A stretch of 64,000 nucleotides of DNA from Blastopirellula marina DSM 3645 (GTDB lineage: Bacteria; Planctomycetota; Planctomycetia; Pirellulales; Pirellulaceae). The notes under the pieces are model-generated. The model was given only the letters and a program-made list of their open reading frames with translations, was not told the origin of the DNA and did no database searches. Shown piece by piece: positions 18,084 through 27,716 of this stretch. How positions within the stretch are numbered: position 1 is the first letter of the stretch; the number at the start of each line of letters is the position of its first letter. Both the position numbers and the translations under genes were made by a program. The stretch is taken from contig NZ_CH672376.1 of the NCBI RefSeq assembly GCF_000153105.1, positions 392,711 through 456,710 on the forward strand. The letters run 5' to 3'.

Positions 18084-18511
18084 CGTCGGTCATTCGCTTT
18101 GGAGGTCAAGCTGCGGTGAAGCAGCGGGGCCGATTCCTCCGTCGTAAGACGCTCCGTCCGGGGATGGCGAATCCTCCATTCTTCTAACGGTTCGCAGTAA
18201 CCAATCTCGGCAAAAAATCTCTCTCGGGTTGTGCCCTGTTGTCACTGGAACGCTTGCAGGAGCAAATTGTGTAAAAAGCTGATTGGGGAAAAACACCATT
18301 ATGGAAAATTTGATCCCGCTATTTAGAACTTAGAATGCGAAAGCGAGTGTTGATGCTTTGCCTTGGGATGGTGGTAAAGAGGGAAAAAACTGCGCAAAAA
18401 AACTAAAATCTATTGCGATCCCGCGATGGAGCGATAAAGTAGAGATTCCCGCCCGTTGAAATGGGGGTAGCTTGGGATTCCTTATCTATTCCCCTTTTTT
18501 GGGAAACGCGC
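18084..18511 (+). promoter_or_regulatory. Leader B of pseudopilin 3 (duplicate of leader A)
   Basis: Matches leader A in several blocks, including GTCGGTCATTCGCT at the start and GCGATAAAGTAGAG at 18431-18444. A hairpin at 18452-18465 (CCCGT-TGAA-ATGGG) starts at the same 7-base distance as in leader A, but its stem sequence differs. Pairing is kept although the bases changed, which suggests the RNA structure matters. The gap to the ATG is 46 bases. Confidence 0.6.
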
Positions 18512-19417
18512 ATGTTCTATTCGTCTCATCGAGCCCGCTCTGGGTTCACGCTGGTTGAGTTATTGGTCGTGATTGCGATCATCGGCGTCTTGATCGCTTT
18601 GTTGTTGCCGGCCGTTCAGCAGGCCCGCGAAGCGGCTCGCCGGACGCAGTGCCTGAACAATCTGAAGCAGGTTGGATTGTCGCTGCATAACTTTCACGAC
18701 ACCTACCAAGAGCTTCCCCCGACTCGCATTGTCATCAACTATCTCGGTTGGTCCGCGATGTTGTTGCCGTTCATGGAACAGACCGCGCTCTACGATTCGC
18801 TCGACATGACGAAGTCTTACAAAAATCAATTGGCTGCGGCGCAGCAGACGCCGGTCGCCGGCTACGTTTGTCCCAGTCGACATAGCGTGGGCGACTTGGC
18901 CACCGACATAGAAACGAGCACCGGCACGATCCCCGACGACCAAGGCGCCGTCGGCGACTATGCGACGTGCGATGGTCATTCTGGCGACGACGCCTATTAC
19001 CGTCAGTCGACCGCGACCGGGATGATGATCATCGCCGAGGGAAATTCGACCAAATGGAAGTCCAGGACGCGGCTCGCGTCGGTCACCGACGGCTTGAGCA
19101 ACACGATTGCGATGGGCGAGAAACATATTCGCGAAGTGAACTTGTTGAGTGAGCCGGCCGGCGGCGATGGTCCCGTCTTCAGCGGTTGGGCCTACTCGAT
19201 CACGCGCGCCGCTGGTCCTGGTTATCCTTTGGCCAAGAACCCGAAGGATACGGTTTCTGGAGCCCAGAAATTGGTCTTCGGCAGTTTTCATCCCGGCGTG
19301 GTGAATTTTGTCCTCGGGGACGCCAGCGTGCGCTCGATCGCCGTGACGGTGGATACGACGAATCTCGGCTATCTGGCGAATCGCAATGACAATGAGGTCA
19401 TCAGCGTCGATTTCTAG
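18512..19417 (+). CDS. DUF1559 pseudopilin-like protein 3 (H-X9-DA variant)
   Basis: A 301-aa paralogue of pseudopilin 2 with a nearly identical leader, [11 protein letters not shown] then [16 protein letters not shown]. The C-terminal motif reads [14 protein letters not shown], so the usual H-X9-DG has become H-X9-DA. ATG 18512 was chosen by analogy with its neighbour; an in-frame ATG at 18461 lies inside the leader hairpin and is rejected. A lipoprotein gene follows after 37 bases. Confidence 0.91.
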   Translation: MFYSSHRARSGFTLVELLVVIAIIGVLIALLLPAVQQAREAARRTQCLNNLKQVGLSLHNFHDTYQELPPTRIVINYLGWSAMLLPFMEQTALYDSLDMTKSYKNQLAAAQQTPVAGYVCPSRHSVGDLATDIETSTGTIPDDQGAVGDYATCDGHSGDDAYYRQSTATGMMIIAEGNSTKWKSRTRLASVTDGLSNTIAMGEKHIREVNLLSEPAGGDGPVFSGWAYSITRAAGPGYPLAKNPKDTVSGAQKLVFGSFHPGVVNFVLGDASVRSIAVTVDTTNLGYLANRNDNEVISVDF

Positions 19418-19454
19418 ATCGCTTCGTATTTTGCTCGAATCCCCGTTGGTATAG

Positions 19455-19886
19455 ATGCCTCTTATGTTTTTGAAATCGAATCGAACGCTTCAGCTCTGCT
19501 TGTTGGCCTGCGGCTTGGTCACTGCGGTCGGCTGCACCTCCGAAGTGAAAACGCATCCGGTAATCGGCAAAGTCTTGCTGCCCAGCGGTACGCCGGCCCA
19601 ACGCGGGTTGGTGGAGTTTCGTACGACCACCGCAGAGGGCGAGGTCGTCAACGCTCACGGCAAGATCGAGCCGGATGGATCGTTTCGGCTGAGCACTTTC
19701 GCCGAGCATGACGGCGCGTTGGCCGGCGAGCATCAGGCCATCGTGCTCAACCCTGCGACGGACGACGGTGGGCCGGCGCACCGCGCTGTTTATCCCGAAC
19801 GATATAGCGCCTACGAATCGTCGGACTTGAAGTTCGAAATTCAGCCGGGTCCGAATGAGATCGTCGTTCAGCTGAAAGCCAAATAG
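19455..19886 (+). CDS. Transthyretin-like lipoprotein, partner of pseudopilin 3
   Basis: A 143-aa predicted lipoprotein. Hydrophobic stretch LQLCLLACGLVTAVGC gives a lipobox ending at Cys27. The mature part begins with VIGKVLLPSGTPAQRGLVEF and later has the DGSFRLSTF and AGEHQAIV strands of the same beta-sandwich type as its paralogues. A second ATG (19464) would shorten the signal by three residues. It ends the unit 40 bases before a strong hairpin. Confidence 0.86.
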   Translation: MPLMFLKSNRTLQLCLLACGLVTAVGCTSEVKTHPVIGKVLLPSGTPAQRGLVEFRTTTAEGEVVNAHGKIEPDGSFRLSTFAEHDGALAGEHQAIVLNPATDDGGPAHRAVYPERYSAYESSDLKFEIQPGPNEIVVQLKAK

Positions 19887-19926
19887 CGTCGCAGCTGGAA
19901 ATTGGCGTTCCGCATCACGCAACCCA

Positions 19927-19951
19927 AAGGGACCGCATTATGCGGTCCCTT
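19927..19951. terminator. Strong hairpin between convergent genes
   Basis: Perfect 11-bp stem AAGGGACCGCA/TGCGGTCCCTT with a TTA loop, midway between the lipoprotein stop and the aldehyde dehydrogenase stop. It can act in both directions. Only a weak T-rich stretch follows. Confidence 0.65.
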
Positions 19952-19982
19952 CGTCGTTTCTGGTAGAAATTCATCGCCGCGC

Positions 19983-21569
19983 TTAAGAAGCGACATCCCC
20001 CGTGGTCCAGGTCCCATCGACCAAGCGCCACGTCTTGCCGGTGGGGTTCTTGTCTTGCAGTTCGGCCGGCAGTCGCGCGGCGCGGACGTTGTCAAAACAT
20101 TGCAGCACGGCGAAGCGGATCAGGGACGCCGGAATGCCGACGGCCGTGAACGCCGGATGTCCCGTCGCGGGGAAGGGGCCGCCGTGGTTCATCGCCGGGC
20201 TGACCGCGACGCCGGTCGGCATCTTGTCGTTCAGGAGGCGCCCAACTTTCACGCGCAGATGCGGTTCCAGCTGGGCGTAGGCGGCGTCGTCCGAGCCTTG
20301 CGTGTCGCTGTAAACGCAGCCGGTCAGGTTGCCTTCCAACGAATCGATGACGGCGATCACCTCGGACAGATCTTGGGCGACGACGATCAGCGAGCCGTTG
20401 CCAAACGCCTCGGTTTGGAAGACCAGGGGATCGGTTAAGAACTTGGCCGCGTCGACCTTCAGCAGCGTATTGGCATGGCTATAGCCGGTTCCGGCGCCAG
20501 CTGCTCCGCCGGCAAGTTCTTCAGCGCCTGCTTCTTTCAACGTTTGCAATGCGACGGTCAGGCCGGTTTCGACGGCCTTGGTCAGCAGCGTGCCGACCGG
20601 AGCCGCGGCGAACTTGGCGGCCGTGTCGCTCACGAACGCTTGGCTCTCGGCGTTGTCGATCACCAGCACCAGGCCGGGGTTGGTGCAGAACTGACCGGCG
20701 CCCATCAGGCAACTGCCGGTGAACTCGTCGACCAGCTTGTCGCCGCGCTCTTTTAGTGCGCCCGGCAGGATCACCACCGGATTCACGCTCGACAATTCCA
20801 GGTAGATTGGTTTGCCATGTTTGTCGGCCGCTTCTTTCAGCACCAATCCGGCGCGGCGGCTGCCGGTATAGGCGGTCGCACCGATGCGCGGATCAGCAAC
20901 CAGCTTGGCGCCGTCGTCGTAGTTGCAGTGATAAAAGAGCTGAATCGTCGCCGGGGGGAGATCGGTTTCTTGCACCGCTTGGAAGGCGAGCTTCGCCAGG
21001 GCGAGCGTCGTGCCGGGACAGGAGGGATTCGCTTTGGCGATCACCGGATTGCCGGACGCGATCGCGGCGGCGAAGTCTCCGCCTGAGGCTCCGCCGAACG
21101 CAAACGGAAAGTTGTTGGGACCGAAGACGCAGACCGGTCCGAGCGGCGCGAAGTAAGCGCGAATGTTGCTTTTGGTGTCGATGGTCGCTTGCTTCCACGA
21201 TCGTTCGACCGCGGCGGCGGCCGCTGTGCGTAACTGATTGGAAGTGCGCGGCAGCTCGACATCTTTCAGCCGGGGCGAGACCGGCAAGCCGCTTTCGGCG
21301 TTGGCGATTGCGCACAGCTCGTCGGCGTTGGCGTCGATCAATTCGGCGTAGCGCGTCAGGAACGCGGCGATTCGTTCTGGCGGCAATTGAGACAGCGTTT
21401 GAAACGCTTCGTCGGCGGCGTCCAGCGCGGCGTCGCAATCTTGCCAGGCGCTAATCGGATACTGGGCCGGTAGAGGTTGTTTGGTCGCAGGATTATCGAC
21501 TTGGAACGTGTCGGCGGCGGCAGCCGCTTTCCATTGGCCGGCGATCAGAACAGGCTGGAGATCAGACAT
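19983..21569 (-). CDS. Alpha-ketoglutarate semialdehyde dehydrogenase
   Basis: A 528-aa cytoplasmic NAD(P)-dependent aldehyde dehydrogenase. The subgroup is recognised from FGPNNFPFAFG (cofactor strand), LELSSVNPV (general-base glutamate), GAGQFCTNPG (catalytic cysteine) and the C-terminal GPFPATGHPAFTAVG, all typical of 2,5-dioxopentanoate (ketoglutarate semialdehyde) dehydrogenases. It would oxidise ketoglutarate semialdehyde to 2-oxoglutarate, the last step of non-phosphorylating pentose or hexarate breakdown. ATG 21569 is preferred over an upstream codon at 21620. It lies 172 bases downstream of an FAH-family gene that could make its substrate. Confidence 0.9.
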   Translation of the reverse strand: MSDLQPVLIAGQWKAAAAADTFQVDNPATKQPLPAQYPISAWQDCDAALDAADEAFQTLSQLPPERIAAFLTRYAELIDANADELCAIANAESGLPVSPRLKDVELPRTSNQLRTAAAAAVERSWKQATIDTKSNIRAYFAPLGPVCVFGPNNFPFAFGGASGGDFAAAIASGNPVIAKANPSCPGTTLALAKLAFQAVQETDLPPATIQLFYHCNYDDGAKLVADPRIGATAYTGSRRAGLVLKEAADKHGKPIYLELSSVNPVVILPGALKERGDKLVDEFTGSCLMGAGQFCTNPGLVLVIDNAESQAFVSDTAAKFAAAPVGTLLTKAVETGLTVALQTLKEAGAEELAGGAAGAGTGYSHANTLLKVDAAKFLTDPLVFQTEAFGNGSLIVVAQDLSEVIAVIDSLEGNLTGCVYSDTQGSDDAAYAQLEPHLRVKVGRLLNDKMPTGVAVSPAMNHGGPFPATGHPAFTAVGIPASLIRFAVLQCFDNVRAARLPAELQDKNPTGKTWRLVDGTWTTGDVAS

Positions 21570-21741
21570 AGTAAGAGGCTCAACAGGTTTAGACGGAAAT
21601 GGGCGAACGGTGGGGAGCATTCAGCTTAATGCTTTCGCGCAATCGCGACTGCGGCGCCTAAGGGCGAACGTCCGTGATTTTGCCGAAAGTATAAATCACC
21701 GAAAATCCGAAGTTCCGCCGCTTGGTGCGCCGCACGACGTG

Positions 21742-22596
<855 letters not shown>

Positions 22597-23199
22597 AAAA
22601 GAATGAGATCACGCTGTGGGGGAGTGCAGATGGGGAACGGTCTCATCTTAACGTACGGTGATGCCTGCAAAAACCTTCTACACCGGTTTGCGAGCGATTT
22701 GGGCAAACCAAGCCGCATCCCAGGCAGCCAGGGGAAGCAGCGCCGCCGTTTCGATCCGAGCCGGTAGAAGCAAGCGACGTTAACCCCCGCCTGTTGCGCG
22801 TGTTAGGCGAGCGGTCATAAAATGGCCACCTCTCACCAGGTCCCTGGGCATAAGTTTTGCTGCAATCAGGTTTGGACCGACTGCGGTCTCTTCATTGCAA
22901 ACTATATGGTGTGGCAACCAATCGTGGCTGACGTGCGCACCGTTGCCGTCCGGTAGTTCGGTTGTCGGGAGAGGGCGCTGGATTGCCGGCACGGCGCGGT
23001 GCGACGCCGCCCGTTTTAAATCGGTCGACGATACAAGATCGGCCTGGATGATAACTTGGGTCTTCACGGACTAGGTCTGTCTGCATACGATATGACAGAG
23101 AGAACGTGCGGTTTTTAGGCCGTCACTTCCTCGGTCATTTTCTGTTAATGCCTCGCTGCCGACGCTTAGGCTAACTTCAAATTCGTCGGCCCCTCTGTG
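22597..23199. other. Intergenic region without recognised gene
   Basis: About 600 bases between divergent genes. Short open frames on the minus strand show no family features, signal peptide or ribosome-binding site. No repeat shared with the other intergenic elements was found. Confidence 0.4.
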
Positions 23200-24309
23200 A
23201 TGGATGCTTCTAAGCTACGGCGTCAAATCGCCAGTCAAGCGGCGCGCTTGATGTATGAACGGCAAGAATCAGAATATTATCGCGCCAAAATGAAAGCGGC
23301 TCGGCGACTCTGCCGAGGCTGGGTCAAGCCGGCCGATCTCCCCAGTAACGCCGAGATCCGAGACGAAGTGCAGTCGCTCGCGCGGATGTTTGAAGGGGAT
23401 GCTCGGCTCGACAATCTGCGCGAGATGCGGTTCGCCGCGCTCCATACGATGAAGCTGTTGGCCAACTTTCGCCCCCGTTTGATCGGCAGCGTTTTGACAG
23501 GGCATGTGCGGCGAGGATCGGATATCGATATCCACCTTTTTTCCGATAGCGTCGAACCGATCGCGGCGACGCTCGAGCGCGAAGGGATGTTCTTTGACAT
23601 CGAGCGGAAAGAGGTTCGCAAGCAAGGGGAAAATCTGGTCTACATTCACGTTCATATTCGTGACGTCTATCCGATCGAATTGACGGTCTATCCCAGCGAC
23701 AAGGCGCACTTCATCTCCAAGAGTTCGATCACCGGCAAAGCGATCGAACGCATGAGTATTCGCGAGTTAGAGATCTTCTTAGAGGCCGAATATCCCGACG
23801 CTGACGCCGACGAAGAGTTGGCCGCGGCCGAGAATCGCGTCGATCGCTTTTTGCACTACGAGATGTTGCTGCTGCCGCTGGAGCATGTGAAGCAGAACCC
23901 CCGCTACCATCCTGAAGGGGACGCGCTTTATCACAGCTTGCAGGTGTTTGAGCTAGCGCGACGCGAGTCTCCGTATGACGAAGAGCTGTTGCTGGCGGCG
24001 CTGCTGCACGATGTGGGGAAGGGGATCGATTTTCCCGATCATGTTGCGGCGGGGCTCGAGGCGCTCGGCGAGACGATCACCGAGCGGACCTATTGGTTGA
24101 TTGAGCATCACATGGAAGCGCACGCACTGCTGGACGGATCGATTGGGGCGAGGGCCAAGCGGCGCTTGCAGCAGTCGGAGAACTTTGAAGACTTGCTGCT
24201 GTTGGGCAAATGTGACGAAGGTGGTCGCCAAATCGGCATGCAGGTCTTGGAAGTGGACGAAGCGATCGATTATTTACGCGATCTGGCCCGCGAATGCGGC
24301 GAATGGTGA
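23200..24309 (+). CDS. Nucleotidyltransferase-HD domain protein
   Basis: A 369-aa cytoplasmic protein. Residues 90-165 carry a polymerase-beta-like nucleotidyltransferase core, GSVLTGHVRRGSDIDIHLF, with Asp108 and Asp110 as metal ligands and a third acidic strand PIELTVYP. Residues 240-340 are an HD phosphohydrolase domain: YHSLQVFE (His245), LLHDVGKG (His270-Asp271) and EHHMEAH. The order resembles CCA-adding enzymes, but their flanking motifs are absent, so the substrate is open. The ATG at 23200 is used; the GTG directly before it is an alternative. It converges on spoVG 17 bases away. Confidence 0.87.
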   Translation: MDASKLRRQIASQAARLMYERQESEYYRAKMKAARRLCRGWVKPADLPSNAEIRDEVQSLARMFEGDARLDNLREMRFAALHTMKLLANFRPRLIGSVLTGHVRRGSDIDIHLFSDSVEPIAATLEREGMFFDIERKEVRKQGENLVYIHVHIRDVYPIELTVYPSDKAHFISKSSITGKAIERMSIRELEIFLEAEYPDADADEELAAAENRVDRFLHYEMLLLPLEHVKQNPRYHPEGDALYHSLQVFELARRESPYDEELLLAALLHDVGKGIDFPDHVAAGLEALGETITERTYWLIEHHMEAHALLDGSIGARAKRRLQQSENFEDLLLLGKCDEGGRQIGMQVLEVDEAIDYLRDLARECGEW

Positions 24310-24326
24310 ACAGGCGAACTCACCGG

Positions 24327-24932
24327 TTATTCTTCGAAGATGCCTTGTCCGAACTTCCGTTTGCGCTGCGGTTGTGACGAACCGGCGGTCGGTTGATGCG
24401 GACCAGACGGGTTGGGCTGCGGAGGATGCGTTTGTCCTGTCGATTCGCTCGCCGATTTTTGAGAAGAGCGGTTCCCATCGTCAAACGAATCTTCTTCAAA
24501 GAATTCTTCGCCGGCGTCTCCATAGAAGTCGTCGTAGCGCGAACGATAGCCTGGTTGTTTGGCGGTTTCGACCTCTTTTTCGTATTCCTCGATGACGCGG
24601 TTTTGGATCATCTCGCGACACTCCGAGTTGATCGGGTGGGCGATATCGGCGTACAGTTTGGCGCGCCCATCGGCCGTTCGTTCGGCCGGCGGCAAGCGCA
24701 GACGAAAACCGCAGTTGTTGCAGTAGCCGGCGCGCAGATGATTTTTGCCGCCGCATTGCGGACAGTGGGCGGTCAGTTTACGACTGGGCATCGCAACAAA
24801 CGGACCGCTGGCGCCTTCGATGATCTTGAGATCGCGCACGACGAACGAGTCGTCAAATGTGATCGAACAAAATCCACGTAGACGATCGCTGGCGTCTTCC
24901 ATGAGTTTGATACGAACTTCGGTGATGTTCAC
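24327..24932 (-). CDS. spoVG: SpoVG-family protein with inserted zinc ribbon
   Basis: A 201-aa DNA/RNA-binding regulator of the SpoVG family. The SpoVG core is clear: ITEVRIKL at the start, FVVRDLKIIEG, FVAMPSRK at 45-52, and YADIAHPINSECR at 94-106. Between those last two lies an insertion with Cys57, Cys60, Cys71 and Cys74 (CPQCGG, CNNCG), a zinc ribbon absent from the Bacillus-type protein of about 95 aa. A long acidic then Gln/Pro/Ser-rich tail extends from 125 and ends KRKFGQGIFEE. It lies directly downstream of ispE, close to the order in Bacillus (ispE-purR-yabJ-spoVG). Confidence 0.92.
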   Translation of the reverse strand: MNITEVRIKLMEDASDRLRGFCSITFDDSFVVRDLKIIEGASGPFVAMPSRKLTAHCPQCGGKNHLRAGYCNNCGFRLRLPPAERTADGRAKLYADIAHPINSECREMIQNRVIEEYEKEVETAKQPGYRSRYDDFYGDAGEEFFEEDSFDDGNRSSQKSASESTGQTHPPQPNPSGPHQPTAGSSQPQRKRKFGQGIFEE

Positions 24933-25108
24933 AGCGTATCTCTCCCTGTTGGCAGTCGCGCTGAACGCAGATTCGCACCCGAAGTAGATAAAAAATCTTC
25001 GCTACGAACGCTGCGTCGGCTCGAAATGCCGTTAGTTCCAGTTGGATCGTCGTAATGTCGCGTTGCCTGGTAGGTCCTTCCGCCGTCCGCCTTCCTCAAG
25101 TTGTTCGT

Positions 25109-26059
25109 CTAATTCCAATGTACGCCGCAGTTGCTGGCGGTAAACACAACGCCCACGCGCTGGTTCTTTAGTTTCGCCGCGACGCCGCGGGCGTGCCGTG
25201 CATCTTTGCAGAGGGCGAAACAAGCGCTGCCGCTCCCCGACATTTGGCTGGAAATCGCTCCAGCTCGCATCATGCAACGCGTCAACCGATCAATCTCGGT
25301 TGATAGTTGCCGCGATGGTTCGGTCAGCCGGTTATGCATTCGGTGACCGATCTCCATCATCGATCGCGATTTCAACGAATCGCTTAAATCATGAGCCTCC
25401 AGCGGCTGAGAAGGAATGGTGCAGCGACGAAACACGTCGGCCGTCGACAACCCGCCGGGGGGGCGCACGACGACAAAATGCATTCGCCGTGGGATGGCCA
25501 GCGGAGTGATGATTTCACCGCGTCCGCGGCACAGGGCCAGTCCGCTGCCAAACAGACCGGCGTGCAAAAAGAAAGGGATATCGCTGCCGAGTTGGGCGGC
25601 GAGTTCCGTCAACTTATCGCGCGACCAGCCGAGCTTCCAGACAATATCGGCCGCCAACAGCGCCGCGGCCGCGTCGCTAGAAGCGCCCCCCAGACCGGAA
25701 GCGGAAGGGATCCGTTTCACCAACTCAATCTTTGCGCCGCGCTCGATTCCCGCGGTGCGGCGAACCAAGTCGACCGCTCGATAAACCAGATTCGACGGGC
25801 CAGAGGGCAAATCGCCCAACAGCGCATCGGCGTCTTGCCGAGCCGCCGATGCGACGGTTCCGGCGGCAAATCGGCAGTGAAGCGAGAGTTGCGAGTCCTC
25901 AGTCGCCGTAAAGCGAAGCGTATCAAAGACGTTGATCGCAGTCATGATAGTTTCCAATTCATGAAAACCATCGCTCCGTTTGCCCAGCAATTCGAGAAAC
26001 AAATTCAGTTTCGCTGGCGCATGGACGGTAACCGAGTCTGCCGATCGCTCGAGAAACAT
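25109..26059 (-). CDS. ispE: 4-diphosphocytidyl-2-C-methyl-D-erythritol kinase
   Basis: GHMP-family kinase of 316 aa that phosphorylates CDP-methylerythritol in the MEP isoprenoid pathway. Motifs are PAKLNLFLELLGKRSDGFHE (substrate-binding start), the ATP loop PSASGLGGASSDAAA near 125-139, GSDIPFF, and the C-terminal MSGSGSACFAL. Length is slightly above the usual 290 aa because of a small internal insertion. It sits upstream of spoVG with a gap of 176 bases and is divergent from the DUF368 gene, which handles a later isoprenoid carrier. Confidence 0.95.
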   Translation of the reverse strand: MFLERSADSVTVHAPAKLNLFLELLGKRSDGFHELETIMTAINVFDTLRFTATEDSQLSLHCRFAAGTVASAARQDADALLGDLPSGPSNLVYRAVDLVRRTAGIERGAKIELVKRIPSASGLGGASSDAAAALLAADIVWKLGWSRDKLTELAAQLGSDIPFFLHAGLFGSGLALCRGRGEIITPLAIPRRMHFVVVRPPGGLSTADVFRRCTIPSQPLEAHDLSDSLKSRSMMEIGHRMHNRLTEPSRQLSTEIDRLTRCMMRAGAISSQMSGSGSACFALCKDARHARGVAAKLKNQRVGVVFTASNCGVHWN

Positions 26060-26348
26060 CCCTGTTGTCCTTGCCGGGACATCACCGGCAAGGCCTTTAT
26101 CTGGTATCTGGTGGAATAGATGGTGCTACGGGACAAGCGAAAAATAACGACGCTATCGTGACGGCGGCGAGCCGTTTGCTTGGGATCGGATTCCAGCAAT
26201 GTAAGGCTCTAAAATCCGCCGGTCAAGCGAATTCGCTCTGGTGCGGAGCGGACTCGCCTATGGAGGAAGGGGATAGTTTTCTACAATCCTCTCTGACCTT
26301 ACCTCGTTTCCGCGAAACTCGCACTTTCAAGCGATAAGACTCTCGCAT

Positions 26349-27335
26349 ATGAACCACAAGACGCCCGATCTGACGACTCCTTCCCCAGCGGCGCTGCGCG
26401 ATGCGGCTCGACATGCCGGTTGCGGTCTGCTGATGGGCGCTGCGGATGCGATCCCCGGCGTCTCGGGCGGAACCGTTGCGCTGGTGTTGGGCATCTATCG
26501 CCGCCTGGTCGCGGCGATCAGTCATTTTGACGCAATTTCGGTCAAGCTGCTGCTCCAACGAGAATGGCGCGCAGCGGCGCAGCGGATCGACCTTTTCTTT
26601 CTGCTGGCGCTAGGCGGCGGGGTTGTGATTGGATTAGGAACATTCATTCTGCTCATTCACGAATTGATTGAACCTCACAATCCGGCGCGACCTTATACCT
26701 ATGCGGTCTTCCTGGGCGCGATCGCCGCGTCGAGTTGGTTGGTGATGAAATTAATCCGCGCCGCGACGACCGATCAGTTATCGATCTGCTGGGCATTGGG
26801 GATCCTCGGCGCCGCGATCGCGTTTCTGCTGACGGGACCGCGCGTTTTTCCCGATGTGCAGCAATCGCCGCATCTCTTGTTTACGTTCTGCTGCGGCATG
26901 GTGGCGATCTGCGCCATGATCCTGCCGGGAATCAGCGGTTCGTATATTCTGTTGATTTTGGGGATGTATAGCTATCTCAGCGGGATCCCCAAGGCGCTCC
27001 TCAAAGGAGAAGCGATCGGCGGCGATTTGCTGCAATTTGTCGTTTTCGCCGTCGGCTGCGCCGTTGGCTTGATTGCGTTCAGCAAGTTTCTACGTTGGCT
27101 GCTGCATCGCTACGAGCCGCAGACGATGGCGCTGATGTGCGGGTTCATGATCGGCGCGATGCGTGCGTTATGGCCGTGGCGCGATGGTGACGCTTATATT
27201 GCGCCCCCGTCGACCGGCGAATTGATCGGCTGCACCGCGCTAGCGATCATCGCCGCACTGGTCGTCTGCGGCGCCGACTATTTTACCAGTGCGAATAAGA
27301 AGATCGACCAAGTGGTGCATGAACCGGTGGAATAG
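26349..27335 (+). CDS. DUF368 undecaprenyl-phosphate translocase (PopT-like)
   Basis: Polytopic inner-membrane protein of 328 aa with about eight to nine helices. The family signature ADAIPGVSGGTVALVLGIY (residues about 34-52) and a second, inverted copy ILPGISGSYILLILGMYS mark DUF368. Family members were shown in other bacteria to return undecaprenyl phosphate across the membrane for cell-wall and surface-polymer synthesis. Length and topology are normal. It diverges from ispE across a 289-base gap and is followed by a dispersed repeat. Confidence 0.92.
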   Translation: MNHKTPDLTTPSPAALRDAARHAGCGLLMGAADAIPGVSGGTVALVLGIYRRLVAAISHFDAISVKLLLQREWRAAAQRIDLFFLLALGGGVVIGLGTFILLIHELIEPHNPARPYTYAVFLGAIAASSWLVMKLIRAATTDQLSICWALGILGAAIAFLLTGPRVFPDVQQSPHLLFTFCCGMVAICAMILPGISGSYILLILGMYSYLSGIPKALLKGEAIGGDLLQFVVFAVGCAVGLIAFSKFLRWLLHRYEPQTMALMCGFMIGAMRALWPWRDGDAYIAPPSTGELIGCTALAIIAALVVCGADYFTSANKKIDQVVHEPVE

Positions 27336-27544
27336 CGAGCTACGAAAAGCTGCCTGAAGCAGGGGCGGAATCCAATCGAATACCGTAACACTTACCCTCC
27401 GCATCAGGCGCCGCCATCGGATCTGGATGCCTCCAGAGCAGGTTCCGAAGCTGGCGAATCCTGAGCACTGCAGCACTGCTGGATGTGCCAGACAGCGGCA
27501 CACGGCGGACCAGACCGGACCACGATGATTTTTTCTGGATGACC

Positions 27545-27683
27545 AAGCGGACCGGACCGCTACGATGTTTTAAAACGCGAATTGTCATGGGTGGCCGTGT
27601 GCCGTTGTCTGGCTCACTGGCGCCGCACGCCGCTTTTCTTTTCGCCGCACGGCAATCGACCATGACTGCGTGCGCTTTGTCAA
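27545..27683 (-). repeat. Dispersed intergenic repeat, copy at 27.5 kb
   Basis: On the minus strand it reads TTGACAAAGCGCACG, then CATGGTCGATTGCCGTGC, and about 100 bases later CGTAGCGGTCCGGTCC. The same three blocks in the same order occur at 63043-63235. The first block also appears in shortened form at 103-118, and GCGGTCCGGTCC at 1691-1702. The whole 27336-27716 gap holds no supported gene; small open frames inside it share residues with those in the other copy because the DNA is repeated. Confidence 0.65.
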
Positions 27684-27716
27684 CCAACATTGGTTGACCG
27701 CGCCGCGCGGCCTTCT

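Noticed and set aside
18560-19291. 243-codon frame antisense to pseudopilin 3
   Set aside because: Mirrors the pseudopilin gene; the same antisense pattern appears opposite the other pseudopilins because the DNA is conserved.
20893-21438. Long Arg-rich open frame opposite the aldehyde dehydrogenase
   Set aside because: Same strand but another frame of a clear enzyme gene; Arg-rich composition is typical of a frame shadow in GC-rich DNA.
22780-23067. 95-codon minus-strand frame in the 600-base gap
   Set aside because: No family feature, signal peptide or ribosome-binding site.
27485-27697. Small plus-strand frame sharing AARQSTM and CALS with a frame at 62957-63175
   Set aside because: The shared residues come from the dispersed DNA repeat; no ribosome-binding site or domain.
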